A stretch of 64,000 bases of DNA, from contig LJZR01000014.1 of the NCBI GenBank assembly GCA_001314865.1, positions 83,421 to 147,420 on the forward strand, given 5' to 3'. The DNA comes from Phormidesmis priestleyi Ana. GTDB lineage: Bacteria > Cyanobacteriota > Cyanobacteriia > Phormidesmidales > Phormidesmidaceae. Below the pieces are notes generated by a model that made no database searches, had not been told where the DNA came from, and saw only the letters and a list, made by a program, of their open reading frames with translations. Positions 1-8,664 of the stretch are shown here, in pieces. Each line of letters begins with the position of its first letter. The first letter of the stretch is position 1. The position numbers were made by a program, and so were the translations under genes.

Positions 1-955
1 CGAAGATTACCAGGCGGCTGGTGCAACGATTGCGACGAGCGCTCAGGAGCCTTGGGCGCAAGACATGGTGGTGAAGGTAAAAGAGCCGCTGAGTGCCGAG
101 TACGACTACTTAAGGCCGGATCTACTTCTGTTCACTTACCTTCATTTGGCGGCAGGACGGCAACTCACCGAACGGCTGATAGAGAGTGGCGTGAGTGCGA
201 TCGCATACGAAAATGTGGAAAAGAACGGCGCTTTTCCCCTCTTGGCACCTATGAGTGTCATCGCTGGGCGGCTGTCGGTTCAGTTTGGTGCCAGATTTTT
301 AGAAAAACAGCAGGGCGGACGGGGTGTGCTGCTAGGCGGGGTGCCAGGCGTAATGCCTGGGCATGTCACTATTTTAGGGGGCGGCGTTGTGGGGACCGAG
401 GCTGCGAAAATGGCAGTCGGTCTTGGTGCTCAAGTGACGATGATTGATATCAGTATTGATCGGCTCTCTTACTTAGAAACGCTCTTTGGTTCTCGGGTAA
501 ATTTCCTCTACAGCAACAGCACCCAGATTTCGGCGGCAGTTGCAGCAGCGGATTTACTGGTTGGGGCAGTATTAGTGCCGGGGCGCAAGGCACCCACACT
601 TGTGACTCGCGAAATGGTGGAAACCATGCGAGCCGGATCGGTCATTGTCGATGTCGCGGTGGATCAGGGCGGCTGTATTGAAACTGTAAAGGTGACCTCA
701 CACAGTGAACCCGTCTACACAGAAGCCGGTGTGGTTCACTACGGAGTGCCTAATATGCCAGGGGCAGTGCCTTGGACGGCGACCCAAGCACTAAACAACA
801 GCACGCTGCCCTATGTTTTGCAGCTTGCTGACAAGGGAATGGCCGCACTCGAAGGGGAGAGTGCAATGAGCCATGAGCTATCGAAGGGCCTAAATACGCA
901 TGATCACAAGCTAATACATCCTGCTGTCCGCAGTGGTTTTCCGGATTTAGCTTGA
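1..955 (+). CDS. ald: alanine dehydrogenase, 5' end cut by window edge
   Basis: NAD-dependent alanine dehydrogenase, which interconverts L-alanine and pyruvate plus ammonium. The reading frame is open from base 2, so the first visible ATG (65) is internal and roughly the first 50-60 residues lie outside the window. Visible parts are the end of the catalytic N-domain ([12 protein letters not shown], then the helix with LFTYLHLAA) and the Rossmann domain with the dinucleotide loop [14 protein letters not shown] and the acidic residue after strand beta-2 (MIDIS). Further along are [15 protein letters not shown] and [13 protein letters not shown], and the late motif [15 protein letters not shown], all hallmarks of Ald. 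The gene ends with TGA at 953-955 and is followed at once by a 15-bp tandem repeat. Related transhydrogenase alpha subunits are excluded by the PNMPGAVP region. Confidence 0.95.
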   Translation, partial: EDYQAAGATIATSAQEPWAQDMVVKVKEPLSAEYDYLRPDLLLFTYLHLAAGRQLTERLIESGVSAIAYENVEKNGAFPLLAPMSVIAGRLSVQFGARFLEKQQGGRGVLLGGVPGVMPGHVTILGGGVVGTEAAKMAVGLGAQVTMIDISIDRLSYLETLFGSRVNFLYSNSTQISAAVAAADLLVGAVLVPGRKAPTLVTREMVETMRAGSVIVDVAVDQGGCIETVKVTSHSEPVYTEAGVVHYGVPNMPGAVPWTATQALNNSTLPYVLQLADKGMAALEGESAMSHELSKGLNTHDHKLIHPAVRSGFPDLA

Positions 956-959
956 CGAT

Positions 960-1034
960 AAAGCGCTACCAAATAAAGCGCTGCCAAAAAAAGCGCTGCT
1001 AAGTAAAGCGCTGCCAAATAAAGCGCTACAAAAC
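960..1034. repeat. five-copy 15-bp tandem repeat
   Basis: Five contiguous 15-bp units of the form AAAGCGCTGCCAAAT, at 960-974, 975-989, 990-1004, 1005-1019 and 1020-1034, with one to four differences between copies. The array fills the whole space between two convergent genes. Its last copy covers the stop codon of the Rof-like gene, whose complementary TAG is at 1026-1028. Each unit carries the palindrome AGCGCT. Function unknown. It looks like repeated local duplication. Confidence 0.9.
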
Positions 1035-1265
1035 CTTTTCGCCGCCTGCTGTGATGGCTTCTAGGTGGTCGAGCCTGATGATGGTATCGTCTGCTAGCTT
1101 GCAGTAGTCTGCGCCGTCTTTGGCATAGACATCAACGATTTGGCTCTCGACGTTGATAGGGTTACCGGCCTCGTTGCGATAGGTAATTTGGCTAGTGCGG
1201 TGGAGCGTTGCGATCGCCTCTAATTTGTCATACAGTTCACAGCTGACGGGCGTGTAGTTAGTCAT
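1026..1265 (-). CDS. Rof/YaeO-like small protein (Rho-binding antiterminator family)
   Basis: A 79-residue protein resembling the Rof/YaeO family. Those proteins bind transcription terminator Rho in proteobacteria and have an Sm-like beta-barrel fold. Visible similarity includes the N-terminal YTPVSCELYDKLEAI pattern (YaeO has Y-P-I-x-C-x-x-Y-D-x-L-E), a central strand with a polar turn (TYRNEAGNPINVESQ), and the end strand IIRLDHLEAI. Length matches the family (about 80-85 residues). The gene is convergent with ald and its stop codon lies inside the 15-bp tandem repeat. The assignment rests on pattern recognition. Most cyanobacteria are thought to lack Rho, so a role in Rho antitermination is doubtful and the real partner is unknown. 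It may be a general Sm-like RNA- or protein-binding module. Confidence 0.7.
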   Translation of the reverse strand: MTNYTPVSCELYDKLEAIATLHRTSQITYRNEAGNPINVESQIVDVYAKDGADYCKLADDTIIRLDHLEAITAGGEKVL

Positions 1266-1374
1266 AGTGATTGACAGAAGTTTCTAATGATACAGCTTAT
1301 ACATGTATCACTGGGATGACTGATATGGCCTCTATCGGCGTATAGAGTTCGGCGTAAGAGTATTGGCCCGCTGC

Positions 1375-1416
1375 ATATCTGCATACAAATATCTGCATAC
1401 AAATATCTGCATACAA
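1375..1416. repeat. three exact 14-bp tandem repeats
   Basis: Three perfect head-to-tail copies of ATATCTGCATACAA at 1375-1388, 1389-1402 and 1403-1416, in the spacer between the DUF3370 gene and the Rof-like gene. The 230-bp spacer (1266-1495) holds no other coding signal that I can see. Function unknown. Confidence 0.9.
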
Positions 1417-1495
1417 AGCAGTGAGCCTTTAATCGGATGATCTAGCGACGCGTCTACTCCATGTGACGATCTGCTCATGACCTGCTGAGCGCTTT

Positions 1496-3031
1496 CTACT
1501 GGGTGCTAATAGTCAGCACTTGAGGCGGCGTTGCATCGGGCGGATAGAGAAACTGAACGTTAACGTTTCGCTGTTCGCCCGGTTGAAGCGTCATTTCTAT
1601 CAGTGGCTGGCCTTGTTCGCCCCTATTTTGTTCTAGGTAGGTATAGGCGGCTCTGGATCTGCCGTCATCTTCTTTGTATATGAACAGAACCGTGCCTCGG
1701 AAAAAGACGCGGGGTTCGGGAGATCGGTAGAACTGAAGGGCGTTGTTAAGGCTCTCATTTTGGAGGGGTGTTTGTACCGTGAGTGAAACGGTTTTGGGGC
1801 TATCGGTAGGGTTGGTCAGGGGCAAATCGAGATTGTATTCGATGCCATAATTGCCGTTTGCGACATAAGCTGTATCGCTATACCGCTGTGTGATTGGGGC
1901 GCTTTGAATTTGATTTGTGCCGAATGTGTTGCGCTCTAATGTGCTCAAGGCGTAGGAGATATGTTCTCCGGGGGCTGGAATGGCGAGCTGATCGCTTTTG
2001 CCATCTGTAAGTTTGGCTTTCCATTGGGAGCCTATAGCGATGCCTGAAACACGGCCATAGCGAAAGGGGTTTTCACGGCTACCGGGTCTGCTAGGGCTGA
2101 GGTCGCGAGGGGTTGATAACTTTCCTTGAAACAAAAGCTGCTTCCAGTCTTCAAGGCTAGGGACAACCTCTTGACCGTTGGTCTGAGGCGCGTGCATGCC
2201 CAAACTAGCGACATATACCGGGCCGCTGCTGTTGAGGCGAATCAGGGTCGAGCGAGCGTTGAGCCGGGGACCTTCTCCGGAGGGGGCATTGCTAGGGGGC
2301 GGGCTAATGGGACTGCCAGGGGCAAGGGTGCCGTCGGTCGCGACATTAAGACGGCGTAAGGGAATAGGGGCGTTGAGCAGGAGGTGGCTTTGGCCGGGCG
2401 CGATGGTGACTTGGTCGGGGAATGTGGCTTGACGGCGATCGCGCAGCACATCATTCATTACCCGGCTACCGGGGCCTGAAAAACTGTTGCTGTATAGGTT
2501 AGAAGTTCCTGAAGCGATTTCGTTCCAGGGCGACTCTTGACTAATGTAGGATGCGCCATCGCGGATGGTAAGAGTAACGGGGCGATTAGATGGGTTATGC
2601 ACCATAATCGCTTCGTATACGGTGCGCGTGTCGGTATCGCTTTGGCCGCGGGCAACATGGTGCGAAAAAATGTCAAAACGTCCGTTAAAGGCATAGTTGA
2701 GGTGGGCGCTAGGGTCGCTTTTGCCTCGGTTGGGAAAGGTGGATAGCAAAATGCCGTCAGATTCGATGATTTCGGGGCTGTTGCTGTTGAAAACAGGCAC
2801 ATTGTCTAAGCCGCCAGGGAGCGATCGCACCGTCTGCGGAATGGTAATGATATTGCCTTCTGCCTGGGCTACCTGGGCTACCTGGGCCAATATTGGCGGA
2901 TGTTCTGCCTTAAGGAAGGCTCCCTGCGTGAGTTCGGTGTTGTGTATAGCCTTAGCAGCTACTGGGACCTCGGCCAACCCGATATTGCTCAGCAGGTTGG
3001 TGACAGAGATAAAAGAGAGGAGGGAGAACAT
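1496..3031 (-). CDS. secreted DUF3370 family protein
   Basis: A 511-residue protein of the cyanobacterial DUF3370 family, of unknown function. I chose the ATG at 3031 (MFSLLSFISVTNLL...) because it puts a hydrophobic signal-peptide-like segment at the N-terminus. An in-frame TTG 39 bp upstream is possible but weaker. The mature part has family-like stretches: VRSLPGGLDNVPVFNSNSPE, the region with ILLSTFP, an internal FNGRFDIFSHHVARG, and a run of beta-strand-rich segments ending VNVQFLYPPDATPPQVLTIS. An AQVAQVAQA stretch near residue 45 comes from a 9-bp tandem repeat. It is transcribed divergently from the exported CHAT exoprotein. Both look like envelope or extracellular proteins, but a functional link is only inferred from adjacency. 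Confidence 0.8.
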   Translation of the reverse strand: MFSLLSFISVTNLLSNIGLAEVPVAAKAIHNTELTQGAFLKAEHPPILAQVAQVAQAEGNIITIPQTVRSLPGGLDNVPVFNSNSPEIIESDGILLSTFPNRGKSDPSAHLNYAFNGRFDIFSHHVARGQSDTDTRTVYEAIMVHNPSNRPVTLTIRDGASYISQESPWNEIASGTSNLYSNSFSGPGSRVMNDVLRDRRQATFPDQVTIAPGQSHLLLNAPIPLRRLNVATDGTLAPGSPISPPPSNAPSGEGPRLNARSTLIRLNSSGPVYVASLGMHAPQTNGQEVVPSLEDWKQLLFQGKLSTPRDLSPSRPGSRENPFRYGRVSGIAIGSQWKAKLTDGKSDQLAIPAPGEHISYALSTLERNTFGTNQIQSAPITQRYSDTAYVANGNYGIEYNLDLPLTNPTDSPKTVSLTVQTPLQNESLNNALQFYRSPEPRVFFRGTVLFIYKEDDGRSRAAYTYLEQNRGEQGQPLIEMTLQPGEQRNVNVQFLYPPDATPPQVLTISTQ

Positions 3032-3462
3032 CAATTCGATACCTAAATTTAGGTAGCTCAACTTCAACAAGGTGTTTGATTCAATCTGCGTATCGTTGAG
3101 CGATCGCAGTCATAAAACGAACGGCTAAGAACATATCACCGTAAGTAGACGACTCGCAATCAAGAGTGGACAGTTACCATTTGCCATTCTCATTTGCCAT
3201 TTGCCGGTATTTCAAAAACCCCCTCTGAAAAAACACGGAATGCTGCTTTGTCAGGAAAATAAGGGCCCTAAAGATCGCTATTTTTACGGAGAACCTTTTA
3301 TGCGGAGGGTCTATTTTTCAACAGAAGAAATAAACACTCATACCCAGTTCAAACCATCGGCTTGTGTTTGTTTCATTGCGCTGTAGTCCTTGGGTATGTT
3401 CGTTATACAGTACGAGATTTTGTGTCGCTACTCTCTTGCTGGCCTCAAGGTATAAAAACATC
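3032..3462. other. divergent intergenic region
   Basis: About 430 bp between the divergent DUF3370 and CHAT-exoprotein genes. It contains a short imperfect repetition of CATTTGCC between about 3176 and 3205 and presumably both promoters. I cannot single out a convincing -35/-10 pair. The long open frame reaching back to 3364 on the plus strand is treated as upstream of the real start. Confidence 0.5.
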
Positions 3463-6400
3463 ATGAAACAGAAGTATCTACGTTGTTTATGGGTTACACC
3501 CTGTGTTTGGTCAGTGGGCCTTTTTGCGTCGTCCTCTTCAGTGCAAGCGGGGGTTGTCGCAACTCCAGGGGATGCCGGGACAACGGTGATCTTTTCGGGT
3601 AACCGCTTTGATATTGAAGGGGGGACACAGGCTGGCGGCAACTTATTTCATAAGTTTGATGCGTTCAACGTGGATACCGGACAAGCCGCTAACTTTGTTG
3701 GCGATGCAAGTGTTCTTAATATTGTTGGTCAGATATCAGGCCGCAATTCTTCCTACATTGATGGGCAGGTGCAGGTGCAGGGCAGCGATGCCAATTTGTA
3801 TCTGATCAATCCAGCGGGCGTACTGTTTGGCCCTCATGCTCAGCTGTCTCTTCAGGGATCTTTTACGGCGATCGCGGCAGACCAAGTTGGGTTTAATGAC
3901 GATTGGCTAGATGTTTATCAGACCAATCCTGACTATTCGAGCCTCACCGCTGATCCTTCCGCTTTTCGCTTTACCGGTAGTGAGGCCAGTGCGGTTGTTA
4001 ACCGAGGTAATTTGGCGGTCGCGGCAGGCGAGTCGATTTCGCTCATTGGCGGAACTGTTTTGAGCACTGGGACGCTAGAAGCTGCCGGGGGTGAAATTGG
4101 CTTGGTCGCCGTCGAGGGTGAGAGCACGGTGCGTTTTACCCAGCCGGGTAGCCTGCTGAGCTTAGAGATGACTCAGGGCGATATTCCGATAAATGTCGGC
4201 GGTGGCTTTGCAGTCACTGATTTGCCCGCTTTATTAACAGGAGACCCTAGGCGGCAGGCGAACGACCTGCAAATAATTGCTGATACTGAGGGCGCTCTGG
4301 TGTCTCTTGATGGCAATGGGGTAGAGGCTGGGGAGGTAGCGATTTCAGGTGCGCTCTCTACCCGATCTACCACCGCTAACGGCGGTACGATTAGCCTGCT
4401 GGGCCGCTCTGTTAATGTGCTCAGCGCGGTGGTCGATGCTTCTGGTGTTAACGGTGGTACGATTCGCATCGGTGGCGGAATGGGTGACTCATCGGACTTG
4501 GGAGACAGCGCAGCCACGCTTCCCGAGTCTGACGGGGTGCTGTTTGAGACGCTTTCGTTTAGCAGCAATGCGCCAGTCATCCGAGCAGATGGATTGGCAG
4601 GCGCCGGGGGTGATGTTTTTGTGGGAGGTCAGCTGGCTGCAATCCTAAATGGCGTGATTTCAGCGCGGGGCACAGCACAGGGTGGATTGGTTGAAACTTC
4701 ATCAGATAATTTGAGTTTATCGGAGACTTTGACGGTACTGACAGAGGGGTCAACCGACAACGGCCGCTGGCTGATTAGTTCAGATGCTATGGAGATTGTG
4801 GCGGCGGGGTCAACCTATGGCACGATCGCGCACGGCCTGATTGAGCGGACATTAGATGCCGGTACGGATGTCGAGATTTTCACTAATCCAGCGGCTGACG
4901 CGCTTAACGATATTACGCTCTCTAGCAGTATTCAACAAACCGGTAGCAGCACAGCTGGCCTAACGCTGACAGGCCAACAGTTTGCGGTGCAAAATGGTTC
5001 GACTATTGATCTGGCCAGCACGGGTGGGCTGACGTTCAATATTGACGTAGGTAGTACAGATGTCACAAAAGCGCAAAGTAGCCGTTCGGTTGAAGATGCG
5101 ATCGCTGCAATTGGCAACATCACTGGTGAGAGCACCCTTAACTTAGGTGCGGGAACCTATGACTTTTCAGCCCCTGTGTCGCTAGATACCCAAGTCAATA
5201 TCTACGGTTCTACGATAGGTTCTACGCTTTTAAGAAGTTTCGGCGGCGACCACCGCATTTTGTCTGTCACTGCCGACGGAGATGTGCAGCTACGCGATCT
5301 TATTTTAGGGGGGGGCAGTGGATTTGGTGGCGGTATTCGCAATTTCGGGGATCTCAGTGTAGAAAGCAGTCGGTTCATCGGCAACATAGATGAATTAGGC
5401 GGAGCTATTTTTAGTGGAGACAACAGCAATCTAACGGTACTGAATAGTGATTTTGTCAGCAATGGCAGTCAGGACATTGCGATTGGCGGATCGGGTGGGG
5501 CGATCGCGCTGTTAGGTGCAACCGCCACAATCGAAGGCAGCACATTTTTCAACAACATAGCCGCTGACGACGGCGGCGCGCTTTTCATCAGAAATTCCAA
5601 TGCGAGGATTTCCAACACCAACTTTACCAACAACACTTCTGTTGACGACGGTGCAGGTGCCGCTGTGAATGGATCAGGCCAAACCCATTTTGTAGGGGTT
5701 ACTTTTGCGGGCAATAACGCTAACGACGGTGGCGCCATCGCAATGTGGGACGGGGGACAGGCGACTTTTGATGACGTTACGTTTACGGGCAATACGGCTA
5801 TTCAAGCCGGTGGGGCCGTCAATCTCTTCAGTAGCACGGCTACTTTTATCAATTCTCGTTTTCAGGACAATACAGCACTCAGTGGTGGCGGTATCTCCGC
5901 AGTGAATTCTACAGCGGTCATTCAGGAGAGTGAGTTTGAGCGAAATATAGCTAGCAATAGCGGTGGTGCGCTCCGGGCGATCAATACAGACTTTTCCCTG
6001 ACAGACTCTACTTTTGTTGACAATTCTGCTAGGCAGGGTGGCGGCGTGGCTGCCGTTACGCCAGTTAACGCCATGATTACCAATACGCTCTTTAAGAACA
6101 ACCGCGCCCAGCAAGAGGGCGGCGCTATTTATGCGCTCTCTGGTACAACGACTATCACGGATACAACGCTTACCGGTAATGAATCTGATGGCAGCGGCGG
6201 CGGACTTGCATTGACAGGGGGTTTAACTGAGATAAAAAATTCTCGAATTGAAGGGAATATTGCTGGCGGCGGCGGCGGCGGCCTTTACGTGATCAACGGA
6301 ACCGCTCGCCTAGAGGCCAGTGAGGTTGACGGTAATCAGGCTCAGGATGGGGCCGGTTTAGCGGTGAGTACAGGTGGTGCTGGGATAGCAGTAGATACGA

Positions 6401-8652
6401 CCTTTAGTAACAACGAGGCTGCTGCTCAAGGCGGGGGCATTCAAATACAGTCTGGGGCGAGCCTGGATGCTACGCGCATCACCATGCAAGGGAACCGAGC
6501 ACTTTTGGGCGGTGGGCTAGCCAACAGAGGGACGACTACGCTGACGAACACCACGCTGAGTGGTAACAGTGCTGCTGATCAAGGCGGTGCTATTTACTCC
6601 TTTGACTCGAATACGCAGCTTACCCTGAGCAGCAGCACCATTAGTAACAACAGCGCAGGTGTTTCAGGCGGGGGGATTGTTGAGCGTAATACTCAATCAT
6701 TAGACGTGCAAAATACCCTCGTGGCTGCTAATACGAGCGTTTCTGCTGCTGATGTCAGTGGCACTTTTGAAGATCAGGGCAACAACCTGATTGGTTCAGC
6801 AGAGGGTTCGGTTGGATTTACTCGTAGTCTGTTGGTGGGGAGTGCAGCCACGCCGCTCGATCCTGAACTCGCGCCCTTAGCGGATAATGGCGGGCTTACT
6901 AGAACTCATCTACTCCAGTCTGATAGTCCGGCGATCAACGCTGCTAGTCCCGATCAGACATTAGGGATGGATCAGCGAGGATTGGCACGGGTGGTGGGTG
7001 CTGCAATGGATATTGGCGCGGTGGAGGTGACGGCGGGTGAGGTATCTGCTGATATTTTGGCTGCGATCGCGCCTAATCAACCGCCCACCGCTACTCCTGG
7101 CTCGTCCGTTCCCAACAGCAATCCTTCCGAGACTTCCACCCAGCCCATTATTGAAACTTCCACCCAGCCCATTATTGAAACTTCCAATCAACCTGTTATT
7201 GAAACTTCAGAACACTCTCCGGTGACTGTCAGCTCTGCCCTCTCTGATCTTTTATTACAGCAAATATCGGCTGCTGAAGCTGCTGAAACACTTGATATAG
7301 AGCAGAATATAGAGCAGAGCTTTCAGCCCCAAACAACGTTTGAAGAGAGCGCCGATAACACTGCTATTCGTCAGCTAGAACAAACCTTTAGCCAAAGCTT
7401 TGCAGACTACTGGGATCTTTCTCTTGGGCCAGATTTAACCTTTGATGAGGTGCAGGCTATTTTGCGTCGCGCTCAATCAGAGTACACCGTCAATTCAGCT
7501 GTCATTTACGCCATGTTTGCCTCAAGTGATAGCGACGCCTCTGATAGCGAAGATTCCGCCAGTTCACAGTCCGACATTTTACAGTCCGACATTTTACAGA
7601 TAGAGGCCCAACCCTCTCCAAGCGATTTGTTAAATCTGTCGCTAGTGATGCCAGATGGTGAGCTAGTAAGCTACGAGCTACCGGTGACTCGGCAAGAAGT
7701 CACCCAGCAAATCAGCCTGTTTCGCACCATGGTCTCCGATCCTGAAGATTCGTTTGGCTATCGCCCGTTAGCGCAGCAGCTATACCAGTGGCTATTAGAG
7801 CCCTTAGAAGACGTGTTAGCTGCTCAAAATATCCAAAACCTGATGTATGCCTTAGATGCTGGCCTGCGAACAGCCCCGGTGGCTGCGATGAGTGACTCTT
7901 CTGGTGGTTTCGCATTAGAGCGATACGGCATTTCTGTGGTGCCCAGCATTGGGTTAATGCAGGCAGATTTTCCCATGCCAGTCAGGCGCTCTACTATTGC
8001 TATGGGCGTTTCTGAGTTTGCGCAGGAGAGCCCACTGCCCGCGGTGCCGATTGAGCTGGGCATGATTAAATCCTTTGTGCCTGCTTCTGAAACAGTGCTC
8101 AACGAATTTACTACGCTAGATGCGTTGCAGCAGGTTCAATCGTTAGACCAACCCGGTGTGCTGCATTTAGCCACGCATGCGATGTTCGATCCGTATTCTC
8201 CTGAAAGCTCCTCTATTTTGCTATGGGAAGAGCCGCTCAGCATGGCCGCGTTTAGCGATCAAGACTGGCATGGGGCTGATTTAGAACTCTTGATCTTAAG
8301 TGCCTGTTCTACCGCGCTGAGCAGTGCTAACGCCGAGCTGGGCTTTGCCGGGCTTGCGGCTGCCTCTGGGGTAGATGCGACTATCGGTAGCCTATGGCAG
8401 GTCTCAGATGTCGGCACATTGGCTTTAATGAGCGAATTTTACGCCCAACTCGAATCTCACGACCTGCGGTTTGAAGCGCTCAGGCAGGCGCAACTCTCAC
8501 TGCTCAATGGCAAAACCCGAATTGAAAACAATCAGCTAATCACCAGTCGAGGCAGAATTCCCCTGCCTGAAGACTGGAACCTCCCCAATAAAGCGATGTT
8601 AGATCACCCGTTTTTCTGGTCGGCCTTTACTATGGTGGGCAATCCCTGGTAA
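3463..8652 (+). CDS. giant exoprotein: TPS domain + beta-helix + C-terminal CHAT protease
   Basis: A 1,729-residue predicted exported protein. The start at 3463 gives a clean Sec signal peptide with an AXA site (SSVQA before GVVATPG). An in-frame ATG at 3364 would bury this signal. Residues about 30-150 form a filamentous-haemagglutinin/two-partner-secretion domain with the hallmark NPAGVLFG at about 116-123. Residues about 150-560 are haemagglutinin-like repeats. About 560-1160 is a right-handed beta-helix with many GGAI/NNTA-type turns, as in polymorphic outer-membrane proteins. A low-complexity linker with three 8-residue ET(S/N)TQPII-type repeats follows (from 24-bp DNA repeats, 7132-7203). 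The C-terminal about 250 residues are a CHAT (caspase-HetF-associated) domain with the expected dyad, His1572 in LHLATHAMF and Cys1615 in LILSACST, followed by GFAGLAAASG and IGSLWQVSD. No TpsB transporter is encoded nearby. The next gene (gamma-glutamyltransferase) starts 12 bp downstream. Confidence 0.88.
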   Translation: MKQKYLRCLWVTPCVWSVGLFASSSSVQAGVVATPGDAGTTVIFSGNRFDIEGGTQAGGNLFHKFDAFNVDTGQAANFVGDASVLNIVGQISGRNSSYIDGQVQVQGSDANLYLINPAGVLFGPHAQLSLQGSFTAIAADQVGFNDDWLDVYQTNPDYSSLTADPSAFRFTGSEASAVVNRGNLAVAAGESISLIGGTVLSTGTLEAAGGEIGLVAVEGESTVRFTQPGSLLSLEMTQGDIPINVGGGFAVTDLPALLTGDPRRQANDLQIIADTEGALVSLDGNGVEAGEVAISGALSTRSTTANGGTISLLGRSVNVLSAVVDASGVNGGTIRIGGGMGDSSDLGDSAATLPESDGVLFETLSFSSNAPVIRADGLAGAGGDVFVGGQLAAILNGVISARGTAQGGLVETSSDNLSLSETLTVLTEGSTDNGRWLISSDAMEIVAAGSTYGTIAHGLIERTLDAGTDVEIFTNPAADALNDITLSSSIQQTGSSTAGLTLTGQQFAVQNGSTIDLASTGGLTFNIDVGSTDVTKAQSSRSVEDAIAAIGNITGESTLNLGAGTYDFSAPVSLDTQVNIYGSTIGSTLLRSFGGDHRILSVTADGDVQLRDLILGGGSGFGGGIRNFGDLSVESSRFIGNIDELGGAIFSGDNSNLTVLNSDFVSNGSQDIAIGGSGGAIALLGATATIEGSTFFNNIAADDGGALFIRNSNARISNTNFTNNTSVDDGAGAAVNGSGQTHFVGVTFAGNNANDGGAIAMWDGGQATFDDVTFTGNTAIQAGGAVNLFSSTATFINSRFQDNTALSGGGISAVNSTAVIQESEFERNIASNSGGALRAINTDFSLTDSTFVDNSARQGGGVAAVTPVNAMITNTLFKNNRAQQEGGAIYALSGTTTITDTTLTGNESDGSGGGLALTGGLTEIKNSRIEGNIAGGGGGGLYVINGTARLEASEVDGNQAQDGAGLAVSTGGAGIAVDTTFSNNEAAAQGGGIQIQSGASLDATRITMQGNRALLGGGLANRGTTTLTNTTLSGNSAADQGGAIYSFDSNTQLTLSSSTISNNSAGVSGGGIVERNTQSLDVQNTLVAANTSVSAADVSGTFEDQGNNLIGSAEGSVGFTRSLLVGSAATPLDPELAPLADNGGLTRTHLLQSDSPAINAASPDQTLGMDQRGLARVVGAAMDIGAVEVTAGEVSADILAAIAPNQPPTATPGSSVPNSNPSETSTQPIIETSTQPIIETSNQPVIETSEHSPVTVSSALSDLLLQQISAAEAAETLDIEQNIEQSFQPQTTFEESADNTAIRQLEQTFSQSFADYWDLSLGPDLTFDEVQAILRRAQSEYTVNSAVIYAMFASSDSDASDSEDSASSQSDILQSDILQIEAQPSPSDLLNLSLVMPDGELVSYELPVTRQEVTQQISLFRTMVSDPEDSFGYRPLAQQLYQWLLEPLEDVLAAQNIQNLMYALDAGLRTAPVAAMSDSSGGFALERYGISVVPSIGLMQADFPMPVRRSTIAMGVSEFAQESPLPAVPIELGMIKSFVPASETVLNEFTTLDALQQVQSLDQPGVLHLATHAMFDPYSPESSSILLWEEPLSMAAFSDQDWHGADLELLILSACSTALSSANAELGFAGLAAASGVDATIGSLWQVSDVGTLALMSEFYAQLESHDLRFEALRQAQLSLLNGKTRIENNQLITSRGRIPLPEDWNLPNKAMLDHPFFWSAFTMVGNPW
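7132..7203. repeat. three 24-bp in-frame repeats in the CHAT exoprotein linker
   Basis: Units at 7132-7155 and 7156-7179 are identical, and a third at 7180-7203 is diverged. Because 24 is a multiple of three they add eight residues each (pattern TSTQPIIE) to the linker between the beta-helix and the CHAT part. Confidence 0.9.
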
Positions 8653-8664
8653 TTGTAGAAATTT

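Noticed and set aside
3364..3462. Upstream ATG for the CHAT exoprotein
   Set aside because: It would place 33 extra residues before an otherwise clean signal peptide.
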